A stretch of DNA of 64,000 nucleotides, taken from NCBI RefSeq assembly GCF_918797505.1, contig NC_092797.1:21527372-21591371 (forward strand), given 5' to 3'. The notes under the pieces were generated by a model. That model saw only the letters and a list, made by a program, of their open reading frames with translations, was not told where the DNA came from and ran no database searches. Position numbers and translations under genes: made by a program. The DNA comes from Bemisia tabaci. Taxonomy: Eukaryota > Arthropoda > Insecta > Hemiptera > Aleyrodidae. This document shows positions 35,361-45,152 of the stretch, one piece after another; positions within the stretch are counted from its first letter, which is position 1, and each line of letters begins with the position of its first letter.

Positions 35361-35398
<38 letters not shown>
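35361..35398 (+). repeat. Poly-A tract (38)
   Basis: The longest homopolymer in the window. No retroposon body was identified upstream. Confidence 0.9.
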
Positions 35399-35401
<3 letters not shown>

Positions 35402-35670
35402 GATGTCAAAAAACGCGAGTTTTTGGGAAATAGTTAGAAGATAGAAAAGAATTTAGGCCATTTTTGACTTTAGCATCAAGTAGTAGATGAAAAATGCTCC
35501 ATTATACACCAATTTGATATAATTTTCCCGTCTTTTCAGACGCAAAACAAACGGATCAGTATCATATGCGTCGATTAGGACATTTGAGAGGAAAACCCCG
35601 TTATCTGGAACAACGTGGACATTTTTTTAACCACGCAAGGCATGTTTTCTCATGTATTTTTGTCTCCTGG

Positions 35671-35818
35671 ATTCGAAAATGACCTTGGTTTCTCTTTACC
35701 ATGCACCAGTTTTACGGAAAATCACATTTCCCGAAAAGTCCAATTTAAGTGGAAAATCTCAATTTTCCGGAAAATCGGTGGGTGTTGGAGAAAAACCAAG
35801 GTCATTTTCGGACTCAGC
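35671..35818. repeat. Inverted repeat, about 27-bp arms
   Basis: CGAAAATGACCTTGGTTTCT is matched by the complement of AGAAAAACCAAGGTCATTTTCG, with about 95 bp between. Nested smaller TTTTCCGGAAAA palindromes. Confidence 0.75.
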
Positions 35819-36739
35819 ACTGAAAATTACATACAGATCACCTATCAAATGCCCGTTGTTTATTCGCCACAGACCTGTGAAATTCGAATTCTCTCGAGCC
35901 ACCATTTTATGAACTTCACTTTTTCAAAATCATTTAAGCTTTATTCCCAAAGGGGCACTTTGGAGCAGCCAATTTTTCTTGATAATGAATCTTCAGGGAT
36001 CAGTTAACACTGCTATACAAAGGTTTCCCTGAAATACGCTGAAATAGCTAGTTAAAAGTCTAGCTATATTATTATTTTTACGGTATTGAGGAGGGTACTT
36101 TTAAGCAAGAATACCGCTTATAAAAATAGCGATATTTTAACTTGTTATTAGTGAAATATATTCTACTTAAGGAGGCGGACAAGCTACTTTAGTCAGAAAT
36201 TGTCATAAATCTATCGGAGGGAAATACCAACAGGCGAACGGTTTGTCCCGAGTGAGGCAACATTTTTCGAGTGCCGCCTGAGCCACTTTAGGAGGCTGTG
36301 TGCGTTAAACTGGGGTTAAAAAATTGAAAACCAATACCTGTATCATAAAATATAACTCTTTGGGAAGACATTTACATCAATGAAATGACTATTTGTGAGA
36401 ATCGCCCATGTCCGACTTTTTGCAGGTTTCGATCCACCGTGCGGCGACGAGGCGGGGCCGATGGTTGATCTAATCACCGGCTGTCGATGGCCAGGCCCAA
36501 TGCCCATGCCCGGCCCGGGAGCCGCTGACGCCACCGATGCCGCGTCGGTTCCGACAACAACGTGAGCACACTGTCGATCGCCCATCATGGAAAGTAAAAG
36601 TGTGAAAAACAACCACGGTTCTACTTCGATAGACCTGCACAGTGCACACAGCACACAGCGCGCTGCACAACTAAACAGTTCGCAATGCAATGCCCGCAGT
36701 AGCGCTGTTGTCAAATGCGCCATTGTTGAGTAATAACTC

Positions 36740-37080
36740 GTTGGCTTCTGTCCTCGCAGCTTTCTGGTTTGATAGTGAGATCTGAAGATGGACAGCAGCG
36801 TTTTTCTGGTGTTTTTCTTTTTGGACATTTGGCTGCCCTTTTGCACCCTAAAAGCTCCATATATCAACAGGTCTGTACTCTCTTCGTATAGGTACTCGAG
36901 GCTCGAGGCCTGGTAGCTGTTTAACAACAGAGTATAAATACGAGGAGAATACGGACATGCCGAAATATGGAGCACTTAGGGCCCAAAAGGGCAGCCAATC
37001 GTCTATATCGAAAAACAGTAGAAAAATGCTACTGCCAATCTTCAGATCCATCTTGCCATCTTGCCTTCCTCGTCGATAGG
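36740..37080. mobile_element. Rearranged family G halves, back to back
   Basis: A right half (about 36740-36899, TTTGGCTGCCCTTTTGCACC ... GTATAGGTACTCGA) is followed directly by a left half (36900-37080, TTAGGGCCCAAAAGGGCAGC). The order is opposite to an intact element, suggesting two adjacent insertions or an inversion. Confidence 0.6.
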
Positions 37081-37724
37081 CGTTCCCTTGGAGGCTAAAA
37101 ACTCCCAACGCCGAACTCGCTTTGTGTTGGCTAATCCAATTGAAAAATCTGGAAAAATTCGTGTGACCCGCAAAACTTTCTAATAAAACCTGAGAGATTA
37201 AGAGGGCCGACCAAAAACGACACCTTCAAAGGGCCACGCGAAAAAATAAACTCACCCATTTTATGAGCCTAGGGACTTATCTGTAAAATGTACCAACCTG
37301 AAACAGAAAAAAGAAAAATATGTAATTAGTATAGACATAAGGAGTACAAGGATACTAGTGAGTGCAATATTTTCTCTGGATTCCAGTAGAATCCAACTCA
37401 ATTTTCTGATTAAAGGACTTGTGTGTGTCTATGGTTGACTGCCACCTCTCTCTCCAGGATTGCCGTATTTAGCATTTGTCTGGAGGTGGCTACCCATGAT
37501 TCTTTTTCCTTTTCTTAGCCTCGCCTTTATTGGTGGCTTACGGTTGATCAGGAAGGAGATAACCGAGAGAGAGTGATAACCTGACCTTACAGAACCGTGG
37601 TTGTTTTTTCGGCTTGGAATTGGGAAAGGATACAACAAAGTGTTTTAGAAGATGACAGTGTCTATTTTCGTATTTAAAGCTGCTAATGAATCTCTCCGAG
37701 TGGTGCGGCTCCCGGACTCGACTC

Positions 37725-37925
37725 CCGCGCTGGGTGAAAACGCCGTATCAGCATTCGAATGTTGCCAAATTTCTCCTTTGAAAATATTCATTTTTGAGGA
37801 AAGTTTAGAATATTTTCCGTTGTAATTTTCAGACTTTTTAGATCTAGCAACGAACGAAACCCTGTGGAAAATTGGAGGAGAAACATTCACAAATGGAGAA
37901 TTCGCACACAAAAATTGTATTGCTT
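37725..37925 (+). mobile_element. Family A fragment lacking its right end
   Basis: Left terminus eroded (CCGCGCTGGGTGAAAACGCC). It is followed by recognisable left arm and middle, including AAATTGGAGGAGAAACATTC. The right terminus is absent. Confidence 0.65.
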
Positions 37926-38126
37926 CATCTGAGAGTGCCTAATGAGCTGAGTTCGCAGTATTTTTCATAATTTTTTCCGACATGGGAAATTGGAGGAAAA
38001 TAGATTTACAAGTGAAAAAATGTGCCACCTTATGACGTCATCTGACGGCATTTTCCATTTGAACACATACATATTAACAGATTAGGTTATATTTTGTTCG
38101 ATAATGGTCCAACTAGGAATCAAGGA

Positions 38127-38682
38127 TATCCTAGTCCTCGGTTTTCCGAGCAGTATCATTTTAAAGATGAAATTCACAACATTTAAGACACCTGCAAATT
38201 CTCTACTTGCAGAATTTTCAAGAGAATTTGCAGGTGTCTTAAATGGATGTATTTCTACCAAACAGACCTATGTGGAGGTGAAAAATATGGGGTGTGCTCG
38301 TGGAAGCTGCATAAGAAGCAATGTAAAAGTGGGCGTGATTCCTTTTGAAGAATTGGAAAAGCGGGATATTACATTCTATCAAACAGACCTATGTGCCAAC
38401 TGAATGCGGAACTCATGAGCCGCGAGGATGGGACGAGAGCGTTGTGGACAGGGCTCATGAGTTAAAGACGAAGCGGAGCCGGGAAGGCGGCGGACGGTGG
38501 TTCCACCATCTCCGTTGACGTCACTGGCGCTTTATTATTCTCACTCACTCTTACAGCCAGAGAACTAACGAGCGCACCCCATATTTCTCACCTCCACATA
38601 GGTCTGTTTGGTAGAAATACGTCCAAATGTTGTGAATATCATCTTTAAAATGATACTGCTAGGAAAACCGAGTACTAGGATA
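38127..38682. mobile_element. Q1 fold-back element
   Basis: Long arms: TATCCTAGTCCTCGGTTTTC at the left is matched by the complement of GGAAAACCGAGTACTAGGATA at the right. Pairing continues through AAACAGACCTATGTGGAGGT and GGGGTGTGCTCG. The left arm is interrupted by a 24-bp-stem hairpin (38180-38245). A third partial AAACAGACCTATGTG occurs near 38380. Confidence 0.8.
38180..38245. other. Perfect 24-bp hairpin, possible TTAA mini-insertion
   Basis: The stem (38180-38203 with 38222-38245) is perfectly complementary over 24 bp and encloses an 18-nt loop. TTAA occurs symmetrically at both shoulders (CAT-TTAA-GACACC and GGTGTC-TTAA-ATG). The opposite Q1 arm lacks this segment, so it was added after the Q1 fold-back formed. 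Confidence 0.75.
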
Positions 38683-38751
38683 GGGGACAATAGCGACAGA
38701 GCGTCGCAGAGCGCGAGGCGGCGCTATAAAAGCGGCTTAATGTATGTATGT

Positions 38752-38802
38752 AAATTTGGCAACGCCTGATGGGTCATATGCCGTTTTTCCTTAGCACGGC
38801 TA
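38752..38802. mobile_element. Family A right-end scrap
   Basis: AATTTGGCAACGCCTGATGG followed by GCCGTTTTTCCTTAGCACGG. Only about 50 bp of the right end remains. It sits about 70 bp beyond the Q1 fold-back. Confidence 0.75.
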
Positions 38803-39574
38803 GTGAGCAAAACGGAGCTTGGCGGGCCTCTCAAATCGGCGCGCAAAGCGGGAGGATGCTCAGAAAGAGGCTGCAAATATACCGAGCTGAGTCATGGTGT
38901 TAAAAATTCGCACTTTCCACTTGATGCGGTTCCACTTCCGGCTTCGGCATATACCGCGCTTCAAGTTCAGCAGCGAGACTCCTTCGCGTTAACAACATGC
39001 AAACACGAATAGGTGTACGACCGCCTGTAAAGGGTGTCAAGTTTAGTTGTTAAAAAATCCAAGAGTCCTCCGAAAAATACGGTTAGCTTGAAGTAATAAA
39101 AAAGAAACCACCAATGCAGGGTTTTGGTCATAAAAAACTAGCAGAAATTCTCATCTTTCTCCGGTCAGTTCAGCGTTCCCTCCGACGGTACTAAAAAGCT
39201 GGAGATACATAAAAAACCTTTCCGGTTTCAACTCTCTCGTTTTGCCGGTTAAGATTGCGAAAATAGTGGAAAATTTCGAGCTTGTTAGGCTCTTCCCTTG
39301 ACAATTATTGTTTGTCTTCGAAAATTCTAAAAATCCTACATTGCTTTCCAAACAGCACATGTTGAAAATACTGTTGAGGTACTGGACTAAAAAACACAAA
39401 AAAAACGGGTAATACCAAGGCTAAAAAACAAGAAGAACAAAGCCTGGTACGTTTCGGGCTGGTTTCGGGGAGTGTTATGAACATGTGGTGAAACTTGCTC
39501 TGCAGGGGCAGAATTCACGCTGCAACATTCATATCACTCGGGTGGATTAGCAGCTATATACACTCCGAAGTGAA

Positions 39575-40302
39575 CAGAGATAAGAGACCTTCCATACTGG
39601 CCTCTTGGCGACAGGTGGAAACTTTTACTTTCGAGGATTCGACACTTCCTTGTGGACAATGATAAGGGAACAACAGTCATCGCCCTTTTTTCGGCTGTTG
39701 ACTTACCTAGGAGGTGGATGTTGAACTAAGTGTTGAGTATCTTGTTTCGCAGACAAACCGAAGTTTGGTATAGAGTACCTGTATAGGGAGAGTACCGACA
39801 GATCGGTTCATGGAGGGCTTAGGGCCCAGAAGTGCAGCCACCCTTCTAACCAACTTCTAACGCACAAAATTTCACTGCCAGTCTGCAGATTCCAATTCTA
39901 ACCAAGATGGCCAAGAATGTACAGAAATGAGCGTTCTTCCGCGAAATTGAGTAAATTTATGCAAAAACTGAGTCAAACACGTGCTTAATAAGGGACGGTT
40001 CGTAACAATAGTATCAGTAAATCGCTCTGGATAATTGAAATTCATAGGTTGGCTGCCCTTTTGGGCCCTAACTTTATTCGCGGAGGCATCGGTGAAGGCC
40101 TGATGGACTTTCGGAGTTTCAGATCTATCGGTACTCTCCCTATACAGGTACTCTAGTTTGGTATGCATACTTGTTTGGTTCGTGACGTCATCCGAAGTTC
40201 ATCATCCACCAAGTAGGTGAGTAAACAGTTGAATGTTGGAGTCCCGAAAGTAAAGCCTTCTACCGTTGCCAAGGTACCAATGGAGGGCCTCTCTTGTCCC
40301 TG
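39575..40302. mobile_element. Family F element containing G1
   Basis: Outer ends CAGAGATAAGAGACCTTCC and GGAGGGCCTCTCTTGTCCCTG. Flanks GAAGTGAA and CGAGTGAA agree at 6 of 8. Subtracting the nested G element and its duplication leaves about 335 bp, the family F length. Confidence 0.85.
39771..40155. mobile_element. Family G element nested in F
   Basis: 385 bp, TAGAGTACCTGTATAGGGAG to CTCCCTATACAGGTACTCTA. Perfect 8-bp duplication GTTTGGTA (39763-39770, 40156-40163). Inner GGCTTAGGGCCCAGAAGTGC pairs with the GGCTGCCCTTTTGGGCCCTA side. Confidence 0.93.
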
Positions 40303-40556
40303 CGAGTGAAATATGCTCCAAATTTCACTGCAAGATGTTAAAGCGTATTCCTAGATATTCTCGGAAGTGAATACGCAGATCCCTCGGAAGTTAATTACCC
40401 TCCGGAGTGTATTAAAACCCAGAGGCGGCTAGGCATGCAGTATTTAAAACTAATGACACGGTATCTAGATTAGTACTAGCAAGAGAAGCAACAGGCACGG
40501 GCTCCAAGTTCCGATGGGGGCACTCGTTTTGCAGCGCGCGCCAACGGCCGGCGACG

Positions 40557-41107
40557 CACACTGGACCGAAAGAATAGGAGATGTCGGACAAAATCTTGAA
40601 ACTTCGAACGCTTATATTTTCGAAAATATGAAACAAAAAAGTTTAAGAGAGGCTACATTGTTTTTATCGCGAAATTTCCTTTCTAGGGTGTCTACTAAAA
40701 CAGGCCGGCCAAAAATCAGTACTTTTACAATACTTTTTCAGTACATTCCCAAGATTTTCAGTACCTCCTCAACAGTAAAAATTCAGTACTTTTTCAGTAA
40801 CTCCAATTGACGAAATTCGAAAGATTTCAAAAATTTGAATTCCTCTCTCAAATTGCGACAATAATGACGGAAAAACGAAAAAAATTCCGGACCTTTTTGC
40901 GAAATTTCCGAACTCTTTCAACACTTCCGGACCGCCCTTAAAGAAGTCAGCGCTATTTCCGGATCGATTCGGAAATTCCGGACTTGTGGAGCCCCTGCTT
41001 TCAGAAACACCCCTCAAAATTGAATTGGTGACGAATTAAACATCAAATTTTGAAATTTAAGCTAAAAATGTCATGTCCGACCTCTTCTACTAGCTGGATC
41101 CACTGTG
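40557..41107. mobile_element. Family J (Transib-like) element with nested K
   Basis: CACACTGGACCGAAAGAATA to CTAGCTGGATCCACTGTG. Perfect CGACG duplication (40552-40556, 41108-41112). K lies at 40685-40997. The remaining J is about 238 bp. Confidence 0.86.
40685..40997. mobile_element. Family K element nested in J
   Basis: AGGGTGTCTACTAAAACAGG at left; the right end is eroded (GACTTGTGGAGCCCCTG). It interrupts the left-centre of the J element at 40557-41107, a different position from the other K-in-J case. Confidence 0.82.
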
Positions 41108-41478
41108 CGACGCGATAAAATTCCCAGGAGGCGAGTGGAAAGTTGGCGGATCCGGCGGTTGATGGCACCGCCAGAGAGGAAGCCGCAGCATCCAGCGCAT
41201 CGACATCGACCGGCTCTGAATGACGACGCTTTGTTCTGCGCGTGCGCAATCGCAACAACAAAGAAAACGGTGATAGCACGACACCCACGCCGCCGCGGTA
41301 CCCTGGCACCCAGGTAAGTGTACCCCGCGAGGACACGTGCTTTCTGCGCGGCCTTTGCCGACGCGCATCGCAAATGAGCGCAGTCCCATGCGTGGGCCCG
41401 CGCGAGTTTACTGCCATGCACGACCGCGAGGTTGCCAGGTTGTGTCATTAAATGTGGATATGTAACGCGGGTTAAAAT

Positions 41479-42091
41479 TAGAGTCCCTTCGAACTGAGAG
41501 TCAAGACAACCCCTTAGAGTCCCTTTATACCTAGAGTCAAGACAACACCCCTCATGGAGTCACAAACGGGAATAAAGATTACAGAAATTGAACGTTTATC
41601 GAAATCTTTGATCGACCCACTCTCAAATTCCTTTCTCCGTTCCTTCTCTCATTCCGTTTGTTCCTTGCCGAACCAGTAATTCCCTGGTCCATTCCAGATT
41701 ATAATCTTTGCAATCGGCGAAAATGTAATCTTTCTTCCCGTTTGTGACACTGTGAAGGCCTAAAATACAGGAACCAATCAGAAATGGATTCAAATTGTCT
41801 TGACTCTCAGTATAAAGGGACTCTACGACCCCCCTCATGGAGTCACAAACGGGGATAAAGATTACACGAATTGGCAGTTTTTCGTAATCTTCGATCGGCT
41901 CATTCTCAAATTCCTTTCTCCGTTTGTTCCTTATCGAACCCGTTATTCCCAGGTCCATTCTACATTATAATCTTTGCAATCGGTGAAAATGTAGTCTTTG
42001 TTCCCATTTGTGACACTGTGGAGGCCTAAAATGCGGGAACCAATCAGAAATGGATTCACATTGTCCTGACTCTCGGTATGAGGGGTCTCTA
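41479..42091. mobile_element. Family H element, outer copy, interrupted by another H
   Basis: TAGAGTCCCTTCGAACTGAG at left, drifted right end CTCGGTATGAGGGGTCTCTA. Perfect duplication GTTAAAAT (41471-41478, 42092-42099). Confidence 0.92.
41515..41825. mobile_element. Family H element, inner copy nested in H
   Basis: 311 bp, TAGAGTCCCTTTATACCTAG to CTCAGTATAAAGGGACTCTA. Flanks CAACCCCT and CGACCCCC agree at 6 of 8. It entered the outer copy only 36 bp from its end. Confidence 0.9.
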
Positions 42092-42371
42092 GTTAAAATA
42101 AAGGAAACTGCTCTGTCAACAATGCGCGACCGGCTGCTTTTCAGCGCTTCACCACTGCCCGGGTCATTAACTGCCTTGAAGTTGCAGCCGTATGGACCTT
42201 TGTAACACTCCCGTACTCTCCTGCCATTTATGAAATACGTAACACAGAAGGAGGGAGGGGCAGGATTGAGGAATGTGAATTTATAGGGAACTATGTCACA
42301 AAAGCGTTACAAGGGAGGGAGGGATTGAAAAATCCTACATTAAACGTTACTTTTTTATGGACAGCCCCTTC

Positions 42372-42763
42372 TAGAGTACCTGTATACGGGAGAGTATTGC
42401 CATCTCAATCCTTTGACCACAGAAAAAGTGTACCGCTCTCTGATTGGTCGGCTATCATGAAGCCCTAAAGTTGGTCCAATGTGAACAAACCCCAACCCCT
42501 GCTCCGATCCTAATATGGCCCAATGGAAATTTTTTAGTATCCAACTTCCGAATTGAGTTCGGATCGAACTTTGATGGATATTTATGCCAAAAATTAACCT
42601 TTGAGTGTGATTATCATTCATTTCTCAGCAGATAATACGTGTTCCTCTGGGTCGGGTTTGTTTACATTGGTCCAACTTCGGAGCTCCAAGATAGCCTAAA
42701 ACCGATGAACCAATCAGAGAGCGGCACAGGGATGGCAATACTCTCCCTTATACAGGTACTCTA
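42372..42763. mobile_element. Family G-type element
   Basis: 392 bp, TAGAGTACCTGTATACGGGA to CTCCCTTATACAGGTACTCTA. Perfect 8-bp duplication GCCCCTTC (42364-42371, 42764-42771). The body differs from G1 (CTCTCTGATTGGTCGGCTAT), so it is a second subfamily with the same termini. Confidence 0.93.
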
Positions 42764-42772
42764 GCCCCTTCC

Positions 42773-42984
42773 GTACGTTGTCATACTTTCTCCAATAAAA
42801 CACGACTTTTCTGGGAAGTTTGTGAATATTTTTCGTTTGATTCTTCGGTGAATTTTATTCGAAATTTAATTTAACCTGAAAATTGCGAGGGAAAATATTC
42901 ATAATCTTCCTTGAACATAAATATTTTATAGGGGAAACGTGACAACGTTCGGATGTTCATACGGCGTGTTTCCTCAACACAGCG
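42773..42984. mobile_element. Family A element, left terminus lost, wedged between G2 and B9
   Basis: The middle and right arm are recognisable (AATAAAACACGACTTTTCTG ... ACGGCGTGTTTCCTCAACAC). The outer left terminus is missing, and the sequence begins right after the G2 target duplication. The right terminus merges into the first bases of the family B copy at 42985. Confidence 0.7.
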
Positions 42985-43149
42985 GCAGTGGCGTGGCGTG
43001 CTTTGCGATATATCGATTGATCTGCCATTTAAACCTATGGAAAAGAATCGATAAACAGGGTGTTCGTAACGAACACCTTAATAATCGATTCTTTACTATG
43101 GCTGCAAATGGGGAAATGTCAATAATCGATTGTACACGCCACGCCACTG
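42985..43149. mobile_element. Family B MITE, complete, abutting A10
   Basis: 165 bp, CAGTGGCGTGGCGTGCTTTG to CACGCCACGCCACTG. It starts inside the terminal CAG of the family A remnant. Flanks CACAGCGG and CACACAAC agree only in the first four bases. Confidence 0.88.
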
Positions 43150-43828
43150 CACACAACCTAGCGGTTATGCCCCATGGCGTCTATGATGATTTTGCTCTTT
43201 GGATCGAGACAAGCGGAAAGGACGGATACACAAAATAGTAGTCGTTACTGTTAATAATGTCCTGCTAGCTCATGGGTATTTGGACTTTCGCCTTTTCCGC
43301 ACGAAAAACGTTGAAATTAATTATTTTGAAATTCGAAAAAGGTGAAAGCCCCAAAAACTCATTAGCTTTTGGGCATCCGTTGATTTTCATGGCTCAAGGG
43401 TATTTGGACTTATGCCTTTTTCGTGTGACGAATGTTATAATTAATTGCATATTTTGACGTGCGAGGGGAGCAGCAGACCAGAACCTTGGCATCTGTTATT
43501 AATCATGTCTTACATGACTTAACGATTCACGTCTTGTCGATTTTACGAAATCTAGGTCTTCAAAATACGACGAAAAGCACTGAAAAAGGAAGAAACCCTT
43601 CATTTCTTTCAAATAGATCCGTGGTTCATGCTCTTATTGACGAATCTATGGCTATGTCGAACAATACCACACTTATCTGAAAACTAAAAATTTTGCAGAA
43701 CGAAGCGAAAACTTCGCCATTTTTGTAATTTTAAGGTTAGATTTGCAATTTTTGCACAACTAAATTCGTCGGCTTACGTATTTTATACTGTACAGTGCGG
43801 CATAGTCCCTATAACTAATTGTAAGTTT

Positions 43829-44104
43829 CAGGGTGGCAAAATTTCATGAAAAATAAAATCATGAAATTTCACGTGAGATATTTCATGAAATTTATGAAAG
43901 ATATTGGAAAATACCGGTTCCTTTTCATGTTTCTCTAAGAGTGAAAATTGTGACTGTATTCTTCTATTTTTGTGTGTTTGAGTGCGGTTGCGCATATCTA
44001 GTCCCTGAAAAATATGAAGTATTTCACAGCCTCGTGAAATTTCATGAGGTATTTCACTGAAATTTCCGATACTTCATTTCTTTCCTACGTTTCATACCAC
44101 CCTG
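43829..44104. mobile_element. Family S element, complete
   Basis: 276 bp, CAGGGTGGCAAAATTTCATG to ACGTTTCATACCACCCTG. Rich in TTTCATGAAA. Flanks GTAAGTTT and CTCAGTTT agree at 6 of 8. Confidence 0.82.
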
Positions 44105-44587
44105 CTCAGTTTTGCCTAATTTCCAGTTAGGCGTTATTGTTCGTTAGCCATTGTGGAATGCTTGTTAAAACCCATACATGCCCAAAACTATTTCTTTTTA
44201 AATTGATTTTTTATTTACTTATTGTTTTTGACGTTATATAGACAGGGTAAACACGTGTTTAGGCACAACAAAAATAAAACAGGCTTGCCTACATCCCAGA
44301 CATGGATTTTCCTGTGTTGAACACATAAAATTCCCTAATTTACACTAACACTCAAAGTTAAAAACTGCGATGGGTCGTTAACGACCCAATGGGCATATAT
44401 GGGTTTTAAAGAGAGATTACTTGAAAATTAATTCAATACAAGTTTTTGCGTGCGGAAAAATAGTTCTTGACGATAGTTATAATTCAATAGGGTTGTTCAA
44501 AATGAACTGGCTGAAGTTGAGAAGTTATTGAGGTTCGACAATGAGGCGTCGGGCAGGGGCGCGAGTCCTTGCCCGTCGGCTCCTCTG

Positions 44588-44750
44588 CAGTGGCGTGGTG
44601 TGAATTGCGATATATCGATTGTTATGCCATTTAAACGTATGGTAAAGAATCGATTATTAAGGTGTTCGCTGCGAACACCTGTTTATCGATCTTTTCCATA
44701 GGTTTAAATGGCATAACAATCGATATGTCGTAACTCACGCCACGCCACTG
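44588..44750. mobile_element. Family B MITE, near-perfect palindrome
   Basis: 163 bp from CAGTGGCGTGGTGTGAATTG to CTCACGCCACGCCACTG. It pairs with itself over most of its length around GGTGTTCGCTGCGAACACC. Perfect 8-bp duplications CTCCTCTG (44580-44587, 44751-44758). Probably the youngest B copy here. Confidence 0.95.
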
Positions 44751-44976
44751 CTCCTCTGCAACAAGTCTCCCCTCCTTTCAAGTTCAACATAATTCACATC
44801 TTATTTTTAGCCTCGTTTTTACTAGCAGCTCCTGCGGAACATAACTCAGCCCGCCTACCGCGGACATATGAGTTTACTGGTAATATTAAGACGCCAGCGA
44901 GGAGTTACAAAGATATCCAGGCGTTAAAAACAGAAGCATCCGCTTCTTCTAGAAAATATTACCGTGGACTTTGTTG

Positions 44977-45144
44977 CAGTGGCGCGGCGTGCTTTTCGAT
45001 AAATCGTTTAATCTCTCTTTTAAGCCTTTGGAAAAGGATCGATAAACAGGGTGTTTCTGCAACGAACGCCCTAATAATCGATTCTTTACTACAGCTTCAA
45101 ATGGGAAAATATCGCCAATCGATCATTCACGCCTATCGCCACTG
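44977..45144. mobile_element. Family B MITE, complete
   Basis: 168 bp, CAGTGGCGCGGCGTGCTTTT to GCCTATCGCCACTG. Flanks CTTTGTTG and CTTTGTAG agree at 7 of 8. It lies only 230 bp from the palindromic copy. Confidence 0.9.
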
Positions 45145-45152
45145 CTTTGTAG

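Larger units (their letters stand above)
34668..36441. mobile_element. Possible 1.77-kb Transib-like element
   Basis: The left end CACGGTGGATCGAGTCATAG and right end TTTCGATCCACCGTG are both flanked by CGGCG (34663-34667, 36442-36446). Both contain CCGGACATGG/GTCGGACATGG about 30 bp in. The interior holds a 38-A run and a small fold-back, but no transposase I recognise. It could be two unrelated fragments. Confidence 0.45.

Noticed and set aside
35361..35398. 38-A run as the tail of a retroposon
   Set aside because: No retroposon body or target duplication recognised; could be a simple homopolymer.
36343..36975. 210-codon minus-strand open frame, the longest in the window
   Set aside because: It runs through GC-rich intronic DNA and a rearranged family G fragment; no domain seen.
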